A stretch of 64,000 nt of DNA, taken from NCBI GenBank assembly GCA_964352025.1, contig CAYGPZ010000001.1, positions 62,001-126,000 on the forward strand. The letters run 5' to 3'. Each line of letters starts with the position of its first letter. The stretch's first letter is position 1. The position numbers were made by a program, and so were the translations under genes. This DNA comes from Hirschia sp964352025 (GTDB lineage Bacteria > Pseudomonadota > Alphaproteobacteria > Caulobacterales > Hyphomonadaceae). Below, in pieces: positions 26,728 through 36,157 of this stretch. The notes below the pieces were generated by a model. It searched no databases and was not told the origin of the DNA. It saw nothing but the letters and a program-made list of their open reading frames with translations.

Positions 26728-27435
26728 TTAGCGACGGTCTCGATCATCATCGTCTTCAAGTATGAAATAACGCGGTGCTATTTTGATATTTTGTTCCATG
26801 TCGATCAAATCGACACGCGTCTCATTGCCCAAACCGTCAATGGATACCCATCCGATTAGATCGTAAGTATCTTTATCAAATTTCAAAAACACCATTCCAT
26901 CTAGAGCATCTTCACCATTTTTCGGATTGTCTTCGATGACAACTAAAAGAGAATCGGGAAGTGAACGAACATCAAGGATGTTTGTGTCTTCAGCTAGATC
27001 GAGATTTTTCTTTAAAAAGTGTTTTAGAGGCGTCGATGATAAGGGGACACGATCAATAGTTTCTAGGGATTTATCTTCGATTGCGACTGTAGAACCATCC
27101 GATACGATTAAGTAGGGCGTAGGTGCCGCATACTCAAACCTAACACGGCCAGGTCGACGTAGATAAAAATCGCCGGTTGTAACCTCTCCCAATGCATCTG
27201 TTTGGGTAAAACCACCGCGCGCAGATTTTGTTTCCGCCATACGCTCATTGATTTTTCCAAGCAATTCTTCGGAATTGAGTTGAACTAATGGCCCGTCTGA
27301 CACGACGGATGGAGATGCATCATTTGCACCTAATATTTGAGAAGGCGACACCTCCACCAAATCTGTCGATGGTGTCTCCAAAGCAGATGCTTGGAGTGCG
27401 ATGAAAAGCGAAAGGAAAGAAGATGCAATAATCAT
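26728..27435 (-). CDS. lolA: Outer-membrane lipoprotein carrier LolA family
   Basis: A 235-residue periplasmic protein with a short signal peptide (about residues 1-18). MAETKSARGGFTQTDALGEVTTGDFYLRRPGRVRFEY is the classic LolA strand pattern, and TPYLIVSDGSTVAIEDKSLETIDRVPL continues it. LolA ferries lipoproteins from LolCDE at the inner membrane to LolB. The N-terminus is longer than in E. coli, with an acidic insert before the domain. It lies downstream of ftsK, the usual alphaproteobacterial arrangement. Confidence 0.88.
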   Translation of the reverse strand: MIIASSFLSLFIALQASALETPSTDLVEVSPSQILGANDASPSVVSDGPLVQLNSEELLGKINERMAETKSARGGFTQTDALGEVTTGDFYLRRPGRVRFEYAAPTPYLIVSDGSTVAIEDKSLETIDRVPLSSTPLKHFLKKNLDLAEDTNILDVRSLPDSLLVVIEDNPKNGEDALDGMVFLKFDKDTYDLIGWVSIDGLGNETRVDLIDMEQNIKIAPRYFILEDDDDRDRR

Positions 27436-27518
27436 AGGTATAGGATTAATCCTCGTCTCGGCGAAAACAAGACGTCTGTAAGGTATTTTCCGCTAATTTG
27501 CCACGATTAGATGAATAA

Positions 27519-27546
27519 GGGTTCAGCTTGCTATCAAACTGAACCC
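27519..27546 (-). terminator. Terminator-like hairpin after ftsK
   Basis: A 12-bp stem with one mismatch (27519-27530 with 27535-27546) and a CTAT loop, between the ftsK stop and lolA. The tail on the minus strand is TTATTC, so it may be leaky and allow read-through to lolA. Confidence 0.5.
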
Positions 27547-27574
27547 AATAAAAAATTGAATATAATGTTTTGAA

Positions 27575-30154
27575 TTAAGCCGCGCTGTCTTCGGGCATTA
27601 GAATTTCCCGTTTTCCAGCGTGGTTAGCAGGGGATACCAGCCCCTCAGCTTCCATACGTTCGATGAGAGATGCAGCACGGTTATATCCGATACGCAATTT
27701 GCGCTGAATATAAGATGTCGATGCGCGTTTATCACGACGTACAACATTGATGGCTTCGCGATATAGGTCTTCTTCCAAATCACCTGATGATGTACCCATC
27801 GCGTTGTCAGCAACTGAAACATCTTCTTCAGGTTCATCGGTAAGGCCTTCAACATAAGAAGGTTGGCCAGTGTCTTTAAGGAAGTTTACAACCGCTTCAA
27901 CTTCTTCATCAGAAACAAACGGGCCATGTACACGGTTTAGCTTTCCACCTGATGCTTGATATAAAAGGTCACCCATTCCTAGAAGTTGTTCCGCGCCTTG
28001 TTCACCAAGGATTGTACGAGAGTCGATCTTGGTTGTTACCATATATGAAATACGAGTAGGGAAGTTAGCTTTAATCGTACCGGTAATAACATCAACAGAT
28101 GGACGTTGCGTCGCTGTAATGAGGTGAATACCCGCAGCACGTGCCATCTGAGCTAGCCGTTGGATAAGCGCTTCGATTTCTTTACCAGCCACGATCATCA
28201 AATCGGCCATCTCATCGATTACGACGACGATGTGCGGCATTGGGCTCATATCGATAATTTCGTTTTCCCAAATAGGTTCGCCACTGTCGCTGTCATATCC
28301 GGTTTGAATAGGACGTGTGAAGACTTCACCTGTTTCACGGGCATCCTTAGCCTTTTTGTTGAAACCTGAGATGTTACGTACGCCCATTTTGGACATAACT
28401 TCATAACGACTTTCCATCTCTCTTACGGTCCATTTTAATGCCGCTACAGCTTTATTAGGATCGATAACAACAGGGGAGAGGAGGTGTGGAATACCTTCAT
28501 AAATCGACAATTCGAGCATTTTCGGGTCTATCATGATGAAGCGACATTCTTCAGGTGTCAGCTTGTAAAGCAATGACAGGATCATCGCGTTGATACCGAC
28601 CGACTTACCAGAACCCGTTGTACCCGCGATAAGTAGGTGAGGCATCTTCGCAAGGTCGGCGATTGTGGATTCACCACCAATATCTTCACCTAGTGCAAGT
28701 GGAAGTGCTGCACGAGATCGGTTGAATGCTTTTGATGATAATAGATCGCGGAAATAAACGGTTTCACGACTTTCATTTGGTAGCTCAATACCAATCGCAT
28801 TCCGTCCCGGAACAACCGCTACACGCGCTGCTGTCGCGCTCATGGAGCGGGCGATGTCTTCAGCAAGTGAGATAACTCTAGATGATTTAGTACCAGGTGC
28901 AGGTTCAAATTCGAATAATGTAACAACAGGACCCGGACGAACCTCTGCGATACGACCTTTTACACCAAAATCACCTAGAACGACTTGAAGAAGTTCAGCC
29001 ATTTCAAGTAATTTGGCTTCATCATGGTCTGTATTACGTTCAGGGGCCAATTGTAGAAGGTCGATTGGAGGTAAGCGTCCATCTGTCATTATATTTGACG
29101 AGATAGATGACTGACTAATTGACGCTTTTGGTGGCGTAACTGGTTTTACTGAAACCGGAGCAGGTGCTTTCGTTTGAGCGACAGCTTGGTTAGGGCGGTT
29201 GCTGAAAAGCGAAGATTTTGGAGCTGCCTCGGCCTGCGGTGTTGCGTGCTGTGCTTCAACCACTTTTTCCGCAAGACGCTGACGAACTGGAATAGAAGGG
29301 CGCTCGGCATTTTCAATGCCTCGCAGAAATCCTTCCTCAGGGTCTTCAAGTTGAGGGATCTCTGATCCCATTTCTTGAACCGGTGCAGAGTGGACATTGC
29401 GGCTACGCATATTTTCAAAGAAGGAATTGGCGCGATCTCGCAGACCCGCAACATCCCTAACATCTTCATCAGGAGCGTGTTCATCGACAACTTCCATAGG
29501 AATTGCTTTTCCACGACGAAAGGATACCCATAATTGTTCGATAGTCCGGAATACCGCAATTCCGTCGTCTGCACCCAAGCCCATCGCAATGGCAGCAAAC
29601 AATACACCAGCTAAACCAGTACCAATTGAAGCTAGAAGCACTGGATCAGGTGCACCAAATGCTGCAAATGGAATAGAAGAAAAATGGTTTAGGCGTTCAC
29701 CTGCCATACCACCAAGACCTGTCGCGAGCGGCCAATTGCTTGGGATCGGCCAACCTGCAAGACAAATACAGCTCATTGCGACCGCGAGAGTACCCCAAAA
29801 CCATCTAGACGGGCGACGAGGACCAATACCGAACGTACGATAAACACCACCTATCATAAGTCCGAAACCAGCAAGCCAAGCAGTCCATCCAAATGACTGC
29901 ATAAGCAAATCTGCTGCGACTGCCCCAGTTGCACCAAAGAGATTCATTGTTGTTGCATCAGATGCAACATTCAGACTTGGATCAGTAGGGGAGTGAGAAC
30001 CATAAGCACCACAGATGAAAACGCCGATGCAGAATGCAATGACACCCGTCATCATGCGTCCAAACCCGCTCGGCTTGCGACCTGGGATATGGTATTCAGC
30101 ATCAATATGTTGTGGCTGATGTTGTACGCGCTTTGATAGTTGCGTTGAAGCCAT
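27575..30154 (-). CDS. ftsK: DNA translocase FtsK/SpoIIIE
   Basis: About 859 residues. The N-terminal part has roughly four membrane segments (within residues 30-205), then a proline/serine-rich linker, then the motor. GTTGSGKSVGINAM is the Walker A, VVVIDEMADLM the Walker B, and ITATQRPSVDVITGTIKANFPTRI is strongly conserved. The C-terminal gamma winged helix, near RASTSYIQRKLRIGYNRAASLIERME, reads the KOPS polarity sequences. It pumps DNA across the closing septum and activates XerCD at dif. I use ATG 30154; a TTG five codons upstream is also open. Confidence 0.96.
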   Translation of the reverse strand: MASTQLSKRVQHQPQHIDAEYHIPGRKPSGFGRMMTGVIAFCIGVFICGAYGSHSPTDPSLNVASDATTMNLFGATGAVAADLLMQSFGWTAWLAGFGLMIGGVYRTFGIGPRRPSRWFWGTLAVAMSCICLAGWPIPSNWPLATGLGGMAGERLNHFSSIPFAAFGAPDPVLLASIGTGLAGVLFAAIAMGLGADDGIAVFRTIEQLWVSFRRGKAIPMEVVDEHAPDEDVRDVAGLRDRANSFFENMRSRNVHSAPVQEMGSEIPQLEDPEEGFLRGIENAERPSIPVRQRLAEKVVEAQHATPQAEAAPKSSLFSNRPNQAVAQTKAPAPVSVKPVTPPKASISQSSISSNIMTDGRLPPIDLLQLAPERNTDHDEAKLLEMAELLQVVLGDFGVKGRIAEVRPGPVVTLFEFEPAPGTKSSRVISLAEDIARSMSATAARVAVVPGRNAIGIELPNESRETVYFRDLLSSKAFNRSRAALPLALGEDIGGESTIADLAKMPHLLIAGTTGSGKSVGINAMILSLLYKLTPEECRFIMIDPKMLELSIYEGIPHLLSPVVIDPNKAVAALKWTVREMESRYEVMSKMGVRNISGFNKKAKDARETGEVFTRPIQTGYDSDSGEPIWENEIIDMSPMPHIVVVIDEMADLMIVAGKEIEALIQRLAQMARAAGIHLITATQRPSVDVITGTIKANFPTRISYMVTTKIDSRTILGEQGAEQLLGMGDLLYQASGGKLNRVHGPFVSDEEVEAVVNFLKDTGQPSYVEGLTDEPEEDVSVADNAMGTSSGDLEEDLYREAINVVRRDKRASTSYIQRKLRIGYNRAASLIERMEAEGLVSPANHAGKREILMPEDSAA

Positions 30155-30301
30155 TTTCTGCGTCCTCAAGACAAGGTGGTGAACTTTGTTTGTCCCTACC
30201 TTGACGTCCGGCTCTTAACGACGTGCAAACGTAATGTGATTTCTTTGTGTTTTTTATAAAAAAAGCTGGATTTTATTTTTTTGGTGTCACGCAAGCAATA
30301 A

Positions 30302-30331
30302 AAAACCCTCGGTAATTAAACCGAGGGTTTT
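30302..30331 (-). terminator. Rho-independent terminator after amtB
   Basis: An 11-bp perfect stem (30302-30312 with 30321-30331) with an 8-base loop, continuing into a T-run on the minus strand. It lies just downstream of the amtB stop. Confidence 0.85.
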
Positions 30332-30354
30332 CCAATTTAAATTTGAATTAGATC

Positions 30355-31692
30355 TTATTTGAAGTCTGGGTAGGCAGCTACACCAGTTTCGTTCATGTCT
30401 AGACCTTCTAATTCTTCTTCTTCTGATACGCGAAGACCAATTGTGAATTTCAGAATTGTCCAAACGATTGCAGAAGTGATTGTTACAAACAATCCAACTG
30501 AGACAACACCAAGAGCTTGTGCCCCGTAGGTAGCGTCTGCAGGAGAAGACAATGGAACAATCATTGTACCCCAGATACCTGCGAACAAGTGAACAGGGAT
30601 CGCACCAACAACATCATCGATTTTCAATTTGTCAAGCAATGGAATTGTAAGAACAACTATCACACCACCAACTCCACCTATAAGGAGGGCCACAGGTAGT
30701 TCAGGGTCAAGAGGACCAGCTGTAATAGATACTAGACCTGCAAGTGCACCGTTGAATGCCATAGTTGCATCAGTTTTCTTGTACAAGATTGCTGAAAGGA
30801 TCATCGCAGCCATTGTACCACCAGCAGCAGCAATGTTTGTGTTCAAGAAGATACGACCAACAGCGTTGATGTCGTCATATGTACCAGCAGCTAGCTGAGA
30901 TCCACCGTTAAAACCGAACCAACCGAACCATAGGATAAATGTACCTAGAGCAGCCAATGGGATGTTTGAACCAGGCATCGCAATGACTTTACCGTCAACA
31001 TATTTACCTAGGCGTGGTCCAAGGATGATCGCACCAGTAAGTGCTGCCCAACCACCTGTTGAGTGAACGAGAGTAGAACCCGCGAAGTCGTAGAAACCAG
31101 AGTCTGCAAGGAAACCAGCACCCCACTGCCATGAACACTGAATTGGGTAAATTACACCAGTCAGAACGGCTGTGAAAATAAGGAAAGGCCAAAGCTTGAT
31201 ACGCTCAGCAACTGTACCAGAAACGATAGAAGCAGTTGCAGCCACAAATACCATTTGGAAGAAGTGGTCGGAAGCAGCGCCGTAACCTATATCTAGAGAA
31301 TCTGATTGAACCCAAGTACTAGGTGCAGCCAAGAAACCCATAGCTTTCTCTGCATCTTCTGCTCCAAATTGGATCAGCCAGTCACCAGAGTACAAGAAAT
31401 TATAACCAATCAGCCAAAACATGATCCCAGCGACAGAATAAAGGGCAATGTTTTTTGTTACCTGCGTTGCAGCGTTCTTAGAACGCACGAGACCAGCTTC
31501 TAGCATACAGAAACCAGCTGACATGAACATCACAACTAGACCTGCAATAAGGAAAAGGTATGTGTTGTCTACATATGCTGAAATTTCAGACGCAGATGGT
31601 ATTTCTGCTTCTTGTGCGAAGGCTGCCACGCCGCTTGTTATGGCAGCAAAAATGGCGGCCCCCGCCAATTTGCCAGTAATTCCGGATCTCAT
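30355..31692 (-). CDS. amtB: Ammonium transporter AmtB
   Basis: A 445-residue polytopic inner-membrane protein with a cleavable signal (FAQEAEIPS) and eleven transmembrane segments. FMSAGFCMLEAGLVRSKNAA, DFAGSTLVHSTGGWAALTGAIILGPR (pore histidine) and HLFAGIWGTM (second pore histidine) are family landmarks. The ATG at 31692 gives a normal signal peptide; an open frame to 31782 adds 30 unlikely residues. No glnK gene is adjacent, unlike in many bacteria. A possible NtrC-type palindrome lies 160 bp upstream, fitting nitrogen control. Confidence 0.95.
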   Translation of the reverse strand: MRSGITGKLAGAAIFAAITSGVAAFAQEAEIPSASEISAYVDNTYLFLIAGLVVMFMSAGFCMLEAGLVRSKNAATQVTKNIALYSVAGIMFWLIGYNFLYSGDWLIQFGAEDAEKAMGFLAAPSTWVQSDSLDIGYGAASDHFFQMVFVAATASIVSGTVAERIKLWPFLIFTAVLTGVIYPIQCSWQWGAGFLADSGFYDFAGSTLVHSTGGWAALTGAIILGPRLGKYVDGKVIAMPGSNIPLAALGTFILWFGWFGFNGGSQLAAGTYDDINAVGRIFLNTNIAAAGGTMAAMILSAILYKKTDATMAFNGALAGLVSITAGPLDPELPVALLIGGVGGVIVVLTIPLLDKLKIDDVVGAIPVHLFAGIWGTMIVPLSSPADATYGAQALGVVSVGLFVTITSAIVWTILKFTIGLRVSEEEELEGLDMNETGVAAYPDFK

Positions 31693-31851
31693 CGATCTGA
31701 ACCCCTCTTTAAAAAAAATTGCATCGCACCCCTCACAGGCGCTATCGAGATCCAACAGATTGCTTGGAGTGCCTTGAGACAAGATTTCACATGTGATGAA
31801 AAATTAAACGATGCAAAATTGAGCAACCCACGGGCAGGGATTCGGCATTTC

Positions 31852-31866
31852 GCACAATTCCTGTGC
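31852..31866. promoter_or_regulatory. NtrC-like inverted repeat upstream of amtB
   Basis: GCAC-N7-GTGC with outer-to-inner symmetry (GCACA ATTCC TGTGC) matches the NtrC half-site spacing. It lies between divergent amtB and the ubiH-like gene. No convincing sigma-54 -24/-12 element was found downstream towards amtB. Confidence 0.4.
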
Positions 31867-31906
31867 GTATCTGGATTTATTTTAATGTGAGGCGTATGAG
31901 TTTCCG

Positions 31907-33145
31907 ATGAGTAATTATCCACAAAAAAATACATCACATGAGATTATCATCTCTGGTGCAGGACCTGTTGGCCTCAGTTTGGGCATTGCGCTTAGCCAAA
32001 TTGGTTTTTCTTGTCTTTTGGTCAGCAAAGACCCTGTTTTTGAATCTGAAAATCTAGATTTTGATGGGCGAGCTTATTCAATAGCGACTGGCTGTTGGCG
32101 AATGTGGGAAACATTTGGAATTACAGATGGGCTTAAAAAGCATGTGCAGCCAATATTAAAGATAGAGGCCGAAGCCGCATCTTTTTCTCCATTGAGTATC
32201 GGGCTGGAAGATACGGTCGAAGAGCGCCCGCTAGGATATTTGGTTGAAGCTCATGCAATATTAAAAGCGCTGTGGAAAAAAGCTCAATCCATAGACGCTT
32301 TGACAATTATCCATAATAGCGAATTAAGTGAAGTTGAGACGCTATCTGATAAGGTGACTGTCAGATTATTAGGAAACTCAAATTCGATCGAATGTAAATT
32401 GCTGATCGGGTGTGACGGAAAGTCGAGCTTTGTAAGAAACACCAGTGGAATTAAATATCCAGGGCATGATTATGAAGCCAAAGGTATTGTCGCGACTATT
32501 GCACTTAAAGAACCGCACAATGGTGTCGCGCGTCAGATATTTCTAAAGGGCGGTCCATTCGCAGTTTTACCATTGCCCAATAATCAAGCGAGTCTGGTTT
32601 GGACTGAACGTTCTCCAGTTGCTGACGCTTTGATGAAATTAGAGGATATTGATTTTGCGCATGAGTTATCTCACAAAGTTGGTGATTTTTTAGGGGAATT
32701 TGAATTACTCACCGGACGTTTTTCATATCCACTAAAAATGCGAATTGCCGACAGTTTTGTCGCTGATCGTGTGGCCCTTGCAGGAGATGCGGCTCACTCC
32801 ATTCATCCATTGGCCGGACAAGGCTTGAACCTCGGGCTCAAGGATGTTGCTGCATTGGCTGAGACAATAGCGAATGCTGCTCATGTCGGCCTAGATATAG
32901 GCTCACCTTTGGCATTAGAGCCATATGAAGAGTGGAGACGCGCTGAAACTGTGAACATGGCCATTGCAATGGATGGCATGGAAAAACTATTTAAAACGCC
33001 TGCACCTTTGCGCGGCATTGCCGGTTTAGGGATGTCTCTCGTTGGTAAAAATGAATTTGCGCGTGGAATCTTGAGCAAAAGCGCGAGCGCCAGTTCTGGC
33101 ACGCAACTGCCAAAATTATTTAAAGGAGAGCAGCTGCAATATTAG
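31907..33145 (+). CDS. UbiH/UbiF-family FAD-dependent ubiquinone hydroxylase
   Basis: A 412-residue class A flavoprotein monooxygenase. IIISGAGPVGLSLGIAL is the N-terminal dinucleotide fold, LIGCDGKSSFVR the DG motif, and VALAGDAAHSIHPLAGQGLNLGLKDVAALAE the GD motif typical of UbiH/UbiF/UbiL. Such enzymes hydroxylate the ring in ubiquinone synthesis; which position cannot be told from sequence alone. It stands alone and overlaps the convergent DUF971 gene by 4 bp at the stops. Confidence 0.88.
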   Translation: MSNYPQKNTSHEIIISGAGPVGLSLGIALSQIGFSCLLVSKDPVFESENLDFDGRAYSIATGCWRMWETFGITDGLKKHVQPILKIEAEAASFSPLSIGLEDTVEERPLGYLVEAHAILKALWKKAQSIDALTIIHNSELSEVETLSDKVTVRLLGNSNSIECKLLIGCDGKSSFVRNTSGIKYPGHDYEAKGIVATIALKEPHNGVARQIFLKGGPFAVLPLPNNQASLVWTERSPVADALMKLEDIDFAHELSHKVGDFLGEFELLTGRFSYPLKMRIADSFVADRVALAGDAAHSIHPLAGQGLNLGLKDVAALAETIANAAHVGLDIGSPLALEPYEEWRRAETVNMAIAMDGMEKLFKTPAPLRGIAGLGMSLVGKNEFARGILSKSASASSGTQLPKLFKGEQLQY

Positions 33146-33519
33146 TCGCGGCTTAGCTCTAATTCTTTCATTCTCTTTATATAGGCCTTCATACGCGGTT
33201 TTTGGTCTTGTGCGAGTGAACGCAAATAGGGCCAGCTATAAAGACCAGAATTGTGACCATCAGAGAAATTAATGCGAATTGCATAGCGGCCAACCGGATC
33301 TGCGCTCAACACGGATATATTTCTTTTTCCAGTCGGAGGAGGTGGGTTTTCACCTCCATGCCCGCGTGTTTCGGCACTAGGGCTTTCAATTCTTAAAAGC
33401 TCATACGGGATTTCGCCGGAAAAACCGTCGTCATAGCTTACTTTGACTGAGGCACTGTCTTTATTAAACTTAATTTCCGTTGGCCAGCTGCCATCATCTT
33501 TTGGACGTTTACGCAACAT
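33142..33519 (-). CDS. DUF971 domain protein
   Basis: A 125-residue protein matching the DUF971 fold, a small beta domain also found at the N-terminus of gamma-butyrobetaine hydroxylases. WPTEIKFNKDSASVKVSYDDG, IPYELLRIESPSAE and YAIRINFSDGHNSGLYSWPYLRSL are the recognisable blocks. Its role is uncertain; iron-sulphur or metal handling has been proposed for relatives. It ends a minus-strand run of trx-lon-like-trm112-DUF971 with gaps of a few bases. Confidence 0.85.
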   Translation of the reverse strand: MLRKRPKDDGSWPTEIKFNKDSASVKVSYDDGFSGEIPYELLRIESPSAETRGHGGENPPPPTGKRNISVLSADPVGRYAIRINFSDGHNSGLYSWPYLRSLAQDQKPRMKAYIKRMKELELSRD

Positions 33520-33521
33520 AG

Positions 33522-33734
33522 TTATTCGTCATCCAATGCACGAGCTTCATCCACCAACATAATAGGCACACCATCTCTGACCGGATAGGCGAGGCCAGCT
33601 TTCTTGGAGATCAATTCATTTGTCTCTTTATCATATACAAGTGGACCGCGAGATGATGGGCAGATCAGCACTTCTAGCAATCTAGGATCAATTCCAGATT
33701 CTGGATTTTGTTTATCTGAAGGCGTATTTGTCAT
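33522..33734 (-). CDS. Trm112 family (UPF0434) protein
   Basis: A 70-residue protein. RLLEVLICPSSRGPLVYDKETNELISKKAGLAYPVRDGVPIML is the complete Trm112 signature. Only one of the usual zinc cysteines is kept, as is common in bacterial members. In eukaryotes and archaea Trm112 activates several methyltransferases; the bacterial role is uncertain. It overlaps the Lon-domain gene by 4 bp. Confidence 0.9.
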   Translation of the reverse strand: MTNTPSDKQNPESGIDPRLLEVLICPSSRGPLVYDKETNELISKKAGLAYPVRDGVPIMLVDEARALDDE

Positions 33735-34402
33735 TGTAATAATCCACTATTTCCAGAAGCTTCCATTTGCAAAAGAGAAATAAGTGCTTCTCCACGCGCC
33801 TGCAGCGTTGGAAATTCTAATAGCATTTGTTTCTCAATTGTGGAAAAGGGGCACCCTGACGCAAGCGCATTTATAAGCGTTTCCATAGGTGCTTCAGCAA
33901 CTGCTTCCCAATCTGTCTGAATCGCGTTGGCAGCCAAATATGTCTTTAGTGCTGATATTAAAAGGTCACGCGAAATATCTGGTTCTTTTGTACTCAGCGG
34001 TTTCATATCGTCCAAATAATTTCCATAGCTTACTTTTGCCATGCGATAGGGACGTTCCGCTGGTTCTTCTTCAATAATATTGAACCGACATAAACCACGT
34101 AGATTCAACATATATCGGCCATCATCAGTTTCCGAATAGCTATTAATTCGTCCCAGACAGCCGATTTTCAGAAGTTGCGGGTTCTCATTGACCGATGCCT
34201 CTTCCTTATCTTCAGGGATAAGAGGCTGAATCATTCCAATGACCCGGTCGGAATACATGGCGTCATCCACCATATTTAGATAGCGCGGTTCGAAGATATT
34301 GAGTGGCAAATTTCCGCGTGGAAAAACAATAGATCCTTCCAATGGAAAAATTGGAACGATTTTTGGTAAATCTTCGGCTATTCTAAATATTGGGGGAGAC
34401 AA
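33731..34402 (-). CDS. LON substrate-binding domain protein
   Basis: A 223-residue stand-alone Lon N-terminal domain. IVPIFPLEGSIVFPRGNLPLNIFEPRYLNMVDDAM is the diagnostic start, followed by LLKIGCLGRINSYSETDDGRYMLNLRGLCRF. There is no ATPase or protease domain, so it is not Lon itself; it may act as an adaptor or peptide-binding protein. It is placed between the thioredoxin-TPR gene and Trm112, a grouping common in alphaproteobacteria. Confidence 0.9.
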   Translation of the reverse strand: MSPPIFRIAEDLPKIVPIFPLEGSIVFPRGNLPLNIFEPRYLNMVDDAMYSDRVIGMIQPLIPEDKEEASVNENPQLLKIGCLGRINSYSETDDGRYMLNLRGLCRFNIIEEEPAERPYRMAKVSYGNYLDDMKPLSTKEPDISRDLLISALKTYLAANAIQTDWEAVAEAPMETLINALASGCPFSTIEKQMLLEFPTLQARGEALISLLQMEASGNSGLLQ

Positions 34403-34420
34403 GCTATTTCCTAGAAATCT

Positions 34421-35335
34421 TTAGTTGAATAATAATGATGACAAGCGACGGCGGCCATTTTTGGAGACGTCAGCAGTTGGGCCAGCGGCTTCAAAAATTT
34501 TCAGCAATTGTTCCTTTGCCGCGCCTTCATTCCAAGTCACGTCTTTTTCCAAAATTGCAAGAAGCTGGTCAGCTGCACCATCATGATTGCCACTCGCGGA
34601 TAATGATTTTGCGTACTCGAATCTTGTGTCAAAATCTTCAGGGTTTGACGCAATTTTGCTTTCAAAATCTGAAGTATCTTTTTCGTCAGCAGGCGCGTCG
34701 CCAGCTAGTTCCATAGCAGTAAGTAGCGATTTCACCTGAGGTGATTTTTGAGCCTCTTCTGGGATAAGACCGATTACTTCACGTGCTTTCTCAAAATCAC
34801 TTTTGGCCACGAAACAGCGTGCTAATCCGGTCATTGCATCAACATTGTCGGGTACAGCTTGTAGAATTTGAGCATATATTGCGGCCGCTTGGTCTAGCTC
34901 TTGGTCTTGAAAAGCTTGAGCCGCAGCGGCCAATGCTTGTTCAACTTGTTCGAGCGCGCCACCAGCACCTGCTTTTTTGATAAAGTCCACAATCTGAGAT
35001 TCAGGTACTGCACCTTGGAATGCGTCGACCGGTTGCCCGTCTTTAAACGCGAAAACAGTAGGAACTGATCTTACGCCCAATTGGCCAGCAACGCCTTGGT
35101 TTTCATCAATATTGATTTTTACCATGCGGACTTCACCGCCAGCTTGATTTACGACTTTCTCAAGTGTTGGGATAAGTGTTTTACAAGGCCCACACCATGG
35201 TGCCCAAAAGTCGACGAGTACGACAGAATGTTTAGATGCTTCGACAACATCGTCCATAAATGTTTGATCAGACCCATCAATAATCCATTGAGAGTTTTCA
35301 CCGTCGGGTGGGAAAGAGCCTGAAGAAATATCCAT
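34421..35335 (-). CDS. Thioredoxin-TPR co-chaperone (YbbN/CnoX family)
   Basis: A 304-residue protein with a thioredoxin domain at about 20-125, active site WAPWCGPCK, followed by TPR-like helices (about 130-300) of the YbbN type. Unlike E. coli CnoX the CxxC is intact, so it may be redox active, as in Caulobacter. CnoX-type proteins protect clients from oxidation and pass them to GroEL/ES or DnaK. It heads the run with the Lon-domain, Trm112 and DUF971 genes. Confidence 0.9.
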   Translation of the reverse strand: MDISSGSFPPDGENSQWIIDGSDQTFMDDVVEASKHSVVLVDFWAPWCGPCKTLIPTLEKVVNQAGGEVRMVKINIDENQGVAGQLGVRSVPTVFAFKDGQPVDAFQGAVPESQIVDFIKKAGAGGALEQVEQALAAAAQAFQDQELDQAAAIYAQILQAVPDNVDAMTGLARCFVAKSDFEKAREVIGLIPEEAQKSPQVKSLLTAMELAGDAPADEKDTSDFESKIASNPEDFDTRFEYAKSLSASGNHDGAADQLLAILEKDVTWNEGAAKEQLLKIFEAAGPTADVSKNGRRRLSSLLFN

Positions 35336-35463
35336 CGATAAACGTCCTAACCTGTTCTTCTATGCCAGAGTCATAACCGGCGTGTTCAAATTATAGCATA
35401 CTAAATGGTCGTCATTATAGTCATGCGCAATACCAACATGCTGCAATTGATCACTGATTGAAG

Positions 35464-36006
35464 CTAAATTTCTGTAAAATCAATATATTCGAGGTTTCTA
35501 CCTGTCGATTTAACAAATTTCTCAAAATCACTTCGGGGAATTGATGTGGTCATATCATTTCGCAGAGGGTGGAAATTAACGACATCATATTCCAAGAGTT
35601 TAGCGTCTACCAAAAACCTCACGGTCAATTCGGTGTCATGTATGAGAGAAAAAGCTGACACAGACCCGGCCGTGACTTGCAGGTGTTTCCACAATAATTC
35701 GGGTTTGCCGAATGAAAGCCTATGTGTGCCGATTTGTTTGTGAAGTTGATTTAGAAGCAATTCCGCATGTGCCCATGCGCTGACAAGTACGATTTGACCT
35801 TTTTTGTCTTTCAAAAACAGGTTTTTCGTATGCCCGCCAGAAATATGTGATTTTAGGTCACTGGACTCACTGACGCTATGTGTCGGTGTGTGAGATATGG
35901 TTTCGTGTTTAATTTCGTGACGGTCAAACCAATCAAACACGGCTTGTTCTGGATTTCTGGAAAAATCAGTCGTGTCAGGCATATGCATTAGGGGAAGGGC
36001 AGTCAT
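35464..36006 (-). CDS. Prolyl-tRNA deacylase, YbaK/ProXp-ala type
   Basis: A 180-residue editing-domain protein. HETISHTPTHSVSES, GGHTKNLFLKDKKGQIVLVSAWAHAEL with the conserved lysine, and SFGKPELLWKHLQVTAGSVSAFSLIHD are standard for ProXp-ala, which removes alanine from mischarged tRNA-Pro. The first few residues (MTALPLMH) may not be translated, since MPDTTDF is a second possible start. It stands alone. Confidence 0.9.
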   Translation of the reverse strand: MTALPLMHMPDTTDFSRNPEQAVFDWFDRHEIKHETISHTPTHSVSESSDLKSHISGGHTKNLFLKDKKGQIVLVSAWAHAELLLNQLHKQIGTHRLSFGKPELLWKHLQVTAGSVSAFSLIHDTELTVRFLVDAKLLEYDVVNFHPLRNDMTTSIPRSDFEKFVKSTGRNLEYIDFTEI

Positions 36007-36157
36007 AACGATGTCTCAGGTTTTGGGTCGCGAATTTTTTATTTCATCGAAGGATATGATCAAGCATCATCCGTTGGCAGCGATAAGTGATTGAGATAAC
36101 TATCATGCATATTAAGGGGCGAATATAGCCCTTATCTCTTTATTTCAGAGGCTTATT

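Noticed and set aside
31693..31782. 30-residue N-terminal extension of AmtB
   Set aside because: It would precede a normal signal peptide and lacks hydrophobic or family-like sequence; the internal ATG at 31692 fits.
31693..31850. Sigma-54 promoter upstream of amtB
   Set aside because: GG-N10-GC with the usual flanks was not found; the GGCAC near 31770 (minus strand) has the wrong spacing to the next GC.
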